Position numbers and translations under genes: made by a program. The notes under the pieces were generated by a model. That model worked only from the letters and a program-made list of their open reading frames with translations, was not told where the DNA came from and did not search any database. This document shows positions 60,613 to 64,000 of a stretch of DNA of 64,000 nucleotides, one piece after another. Source of the DNA: Azolla pinnata (Eukaryota; Streptophyta; Polypodiopsida; Salviniales; Salviniaceae); contig JBBBWG010026302.1 in assembly GCA_037176905.1 (NCBI GenBank), positions 1 through 64,000 of the forward strand. The letters run 5' to 3'. Numbering within the stretch: position 1 is the first letter of the stretch; each line of letters opens with the position of its first letter.

Positions 60613-62086
60613 GTGTGAAACGCAAAAGCAAAACGCAAAACGCAATTGAAGAGCCGCCGGGAAATCTTTTTTGGGGTTTCTCTTTTATTATTATTTTTAT
60701 TATTTATTTATTTTTTTGTTTTGTTTAGTTGAGTTTCCTGTTTAATAATATATATATATATTTCACTGTTTTGTTTTTTTTTTCGCGTCGAGAAAAGGAA
60801 AAATGAAAAGCGAGAAAAAAGAGATGTGTGTGGAGCGGGAAAAAGTGAGAAAATAAAAAAAAAGGGAGGAAATGAAATAAAGTAAAATAAAATAAATAAA
60901 GTAAAATAAAATAAATAGAATAAATCCTCGAATTTCCATAGCCATGGAAGCTTCGCGGTCCTGTCTTCTTCTTCTTCTTCTTCTTCTTCTTCCTTTTCTT
61001 CTTCTTCGTCGTCTTCTTGTTCGTCTTCTTCTTCTTCTTCTTCTCCGTCTGCGCAGCGAAGAAGGGAGCAGCAGCACATGCAGAGATCGCGCAGAGCAAA
61101 TCTCATACGTCTCGTCCGAGTTCGGGGAAGAACGTCATAGCTCCGATCATCATCATCATCAACGACATCTTCTTCTTCTTCTTCTTCTTCTTCTTCGTCG
61201 TCGTCGTCGTCGTCGTCGTCGTCTTCTTCTTCTTCAGCTTCGTTCTTCTGCTCGTTTTTGCTTTCCGCCTGTATCTCTGCGTTATATAAACAGGCGCCGA
61301 TCTCCTGTCGATTTCGACCTCCAGCTTGTATTGGAGCTCTCTACCAAGAAGCTTTTCCCATTTGTGGAAGCGGATGCGGCTTCGCTTCTGATTGTCGTTT
61401 CGATTCATTTCGTGCTCCATCCCTCGTTGAGCTTCTCGGCGTTTTCTGCGCTTCCGGTCACGTATCTGCTGGGGCTGCTCCCATCACCGAGAGAAAAATT
61501 TTGGTCTTCTTCTTCTTCTTCTCTCCCCGATCTCCGTCACGCACTTCTCTTCTAAGCAGAAAGCTCTCCATCTTCCGCAAAGACGAAGCTCGTCTCTAAC
61601 GAGAAGGCATCCCCGGCAAGAACGGAAGGGAAAAGAGAAGGCAGCAGATACTTCCAGTCCATTTCACTTCTGATTCTGATCCGAAACCATTTTACTGTAA
61701 ACTGTGTCTTTGTTTTAGTGATCCGAAACCATGACCGTAGCCTTATCAGTTGTCTCCATACCTTAATCAGGCACCTCTATAGCCTGTGATTTTTCAAAAG
61801 ATTCTAGAAGCCTACAGTTTTTGCTTTGCTTCAAGAAGATCTAACTGTCAGCGCGCAGTGTCTTTCTCTCATTTAGCTCATTACAGAAAGGAACAAAACA
61901 GCGATCAGCCGCTTCTTCATCGTATTCATTCCTAGGCTCTTTTCTCATGTAGATCACTCTCCTGAAGCAACACAACCTGTTCTGATTCAGATCGGTATAT
62001 TGTTCTTAAAATACGCTCCTCCTTACTTTTCTCTCCTTTCTGCTCATCTCTTAAATAGAACTCAGGCTCCATATCTTTCTTTCCTC
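60613..62086 (+). other. NPH3 gene upstream region with CTT and GTC tracts
   Basis: AT-rich homopolymer-like sequence (60700-60920) is followed by CTT arrays at about 60967-61050 and a CTT-GTC-CTT array at 61165-61245. From 61250 to 62086 the sequence looks like leader or promoter of the NPH3-like gene. Frames through the CTT runs have no homology support. Confidence 0.5.
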
Positions 62087-63792
62087 ATGGGGACTTCGAC
62101 CAGAAGAAGCTTTTCCGTGGCCAAGAAATCTCCTAGCAGAGTTAAAGCCTCCATAGCCGAGGATATACTACAAACAAGGTGGTTCATCGACATCTTGGAT
62201 AGCATTTTCCATTTCTTTCCCTATGCTCTAGTTTTACTAGAGAACTAAAATATACTGACATGGATATGGTGTTTTGCAGAGTCATCAGGAATCCTGAAGT
62301 TCTGAGCGATCTAATCATAGAAGTAGATGGTGTTAAGTTTGCTCTCCACAAGGTTTGTTCACACATAACAAGAGTTATACCTATACTGCTCATGGATGTT
62401 GCAATCATCTGCACGGATGATAAATTAGGTCTTTGTATATAAAGATGAGAGTAAGGCATTCGTCTCACACATGAGAGTCAGTCATTATAATGAACCTTAA
62501 CTGTTTTTTTGTCATCATTCTCACATATATATGATGCTAACGATTGATGTTCTTGGTAACCGTTTGTCGTCACTGTGTCTTTGCAGTCTTCACTTTCTTC
62601 AAAGAGTAGATGGATGAAAAAGAGAATCAATAGCTATGGGGAAGGAGAGATGATCAAAATGGTATTGTCAGATTTACCTGGTGGTTCAGATGCTTTCACT
62701 CTAGTTGCAAAGTTTTGCTATGGTATCAAGTTCCATATTGATGCCTCCAACGTGGCCATGTTACTATGCGCGGCTGATTACCTTGAAATGACTGAAGAAT
62801 ATGGAGCAGAATCGAATCTTGTAGCCCTCTCTGAGAAGGTCCTTAAAGAAGTTGTCCTTGGAGATCTAAAGAGCTCTATCCAAGTCTTATGCTCTTGTCA
62901 ATCTCTTCTTCCAGCAGCTGAAGATTTGAAGATAGTGAGTAGATGTATTGATGCCATTGCTGGTATTCTCTGCAGACGCTCAAGGAAATGTTCTCTTGAC
63001 ATGCATGGCTTCATTAAGCTAGGAACCTCGAACACAAGTCTTGATCAGCAACTGACTGCTGAATGGTGGGCAGATGAGTTGTTGAGTCTTCCTATTCGTT
63101 TCTTTCAACAGGTAATACAGACTGTCAAATCCAAAGGTTTGCAAACAATCACCATTGCTGGTTCTGTAATGCATTATGCTATACAGTTCCTGAAAAGTTT
63201 AGGGAGTGATTTGAGGGACAATGATTCAGTACAATTGCAAGAGAAAGATCGGCTACTCCATCAACATCATCATCGAATAGTGTTGGAAACGATCGTGAAT
63301 CTCTTACCTTCTGAGAAAGGGCTTGTTTCTACTGGATTCTTGTTTAGGTTATTGAGGGCATCCCGCCTTCTGGATACAACAATAGCATGTCAGATGGATC
63401 TCGAAAGAAGAATTGGTAGTGAGCTTGACCAGACTACAATAGAGGATCTGGTTGTCCAGTCATCAGCCTATGCCAATGGAACACTCTTTGATGTGGATTT
63501 TGTTCACCGTCTTGTGGTTACATTCATGCAGAAAAATCATTGTGAAGATGATGATGGTGGTGATGGCGATCTCCCTAGTTCTCCTCATTTGCACATTAAT
63601 TCAGACATGTCAAGCTCTGGTCCAGATATTGCGTTAAGGAAAGTATCAAAACTTGTTGATGCTTATTTGGCGGAGGCAGCAGCTGATCCTAGCTTGGAAG
63701 CCTCAAAGTTTATCAGGTTAAGTGAAGCAGTACCCAGATATTCAAGGGTCGATCATGATTCCATCTATAGGGCCATCGATATATACCTAAAG
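62087..63792 (+). CDS. NPH3/RPT2-like (NRL) BTB-NPH3 protein, 3' end beyond the window
   Basis: Three exons (62087-62178, 62280-62352, 62587-63792) close in frame to 457 codons, and the last ends at a donor (ctaaag|gtactt), so the gene continues to the right. The BTB domain spans about 35-125 (VLSDLIIEVDGVKFALHK, LPGGSDAFTLVAKFCYGIKF, LLCAADYLEMTEEYG). The NPH3 domain begins near AEWWADELLSLPIRFF and continues to YRAIDIYLK; the usual region after this, before the conserved cysteine-containing segment, is off-window. NRL proteins are substrate adaptors for CUL3 ubiquitin ligases or act with phototropins and polar auxin transport. Which NRL clade this is cannot be told without the C-terminus. 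Another in-frame ATG at 62000 exists, but the family-like start is at 62087. Confidence 0.93.
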
Positions 63793-64000
63793 GTACTTCT
63801 ACTCTAAACACAACTTCTGTGTGTTATTAATAACGATTGCAGTGTACATTTCTGTGCATTTCATGTGATTGATTGATGTATTGGCTTTATCATCATCATC
63901 ATTGTCATGGCGAGGAACTTTAGAAGACTGTGTTTACTCTCCTAATTTCTATTACATTGGCATATTAGCATTTTTGCCTGCAATCATGCTGGCATAGTTT
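63793..64000 (+). other. Intron of the NPH3-like gene, running off the window
   Basis: The sequence after the donor is T-rich and contains no next-exon signature of the family, so the window ends inside an intron. Confidence 0.7.

Noticed and set aside
60199-60728. Six overlapping Cys/His/Met/Ala-rich frames
   Set aside because: Artefacts of the GCATGC palindromic tract; mirror frames exist on both strands.
60708-61555. Leucine-, lysine- or arginine-rich frames
   Set aside because: They read through CTT/GTC triplet arrays and homopolymer-like DNA; no domain or splice evidence.

Overview
The window is nuclear DNA from a land plant, almost certainly a flowering plant. The genes have many short introns with GT-AG borders. 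They encode plant-typical proteins: a myristoylatable CDK-like kinase with long tails, PR-1 proteins, a gamma-type PI4 kinase with a ubiquitin-like domain, a plant receptor-like kinase and an NPH3/BTB protein. One intronless PR-1 gene is very GC-rich at third codon positions, which would suit a monocot or an early-diverging angiosperm, but the sequence alone does not settle the lineage.

Layout. 0.8-3.6 kb: shikimate kinase family gene (+), 5' end not found. 5.7-6.35 kb: a minisatellite in which a ~62 bp unit alternates with TTAGGG-type telomeric hexamers. 6.9-10.8 kb: CDK-like Ser/Thr kinase (+). 12.3-22.1 kb: accessory region with two PR-1 genes facing opposite ways (15.7 kb +; 19.5-20.1 kb -), two copies of a long repeat block in the same orientation, a decayed Ty3/gypsy fragment and a poly(G)/poly(C) tract. 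22.25-22.74 kb: a solo LTR with a perfect 5-bp target-site duplication and a 12-unit heat-shock-element array. 24.3-33.5 kb: a 20-exon chorein/bridge-like lipid transfer protein (BLTP3/UHRF1BP1-like, +). 35.1-35.9 kb: long ATGT/ATGC tract. 38.0-40.2 kb: single-exon PI4K gamma (+). 41.3-47.2 kb: nine-exon receptor-like kinase (-). 48.6-50.3 kb: AGTCAA-rich minisatellite and CAT-rich minisatellite between divergent genes. 51.3-56.3 kb: pescadillo (+). 57.6-59.6 kb: satellite units with embedded CCCTAAA heptamers, then a ~370 bp CCCTAAA/CCCTAAG array. 60.3-61.2 kb: ATGC and CTT tracts. 62.1 kb to the edge: NPH3/RPT2-like gene (+), cut off by the window.

The genes do not form a pathway or cluster; each is an ordinary plant gene. 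Exon models were derived by reading splice sites by eye and checking that reading phase closes. The kinase (903 aa), BLTP3 (1201 aa), RLK (598 aa), pescadillo (604 aa) and PR-1b (174 aa) models all close in frame. The most unusual material is non-coding: telomere-like repeats of two kinds built into larger tandem units at opposite ends of the window, and the heat-shock-element array inside the solo LTR.
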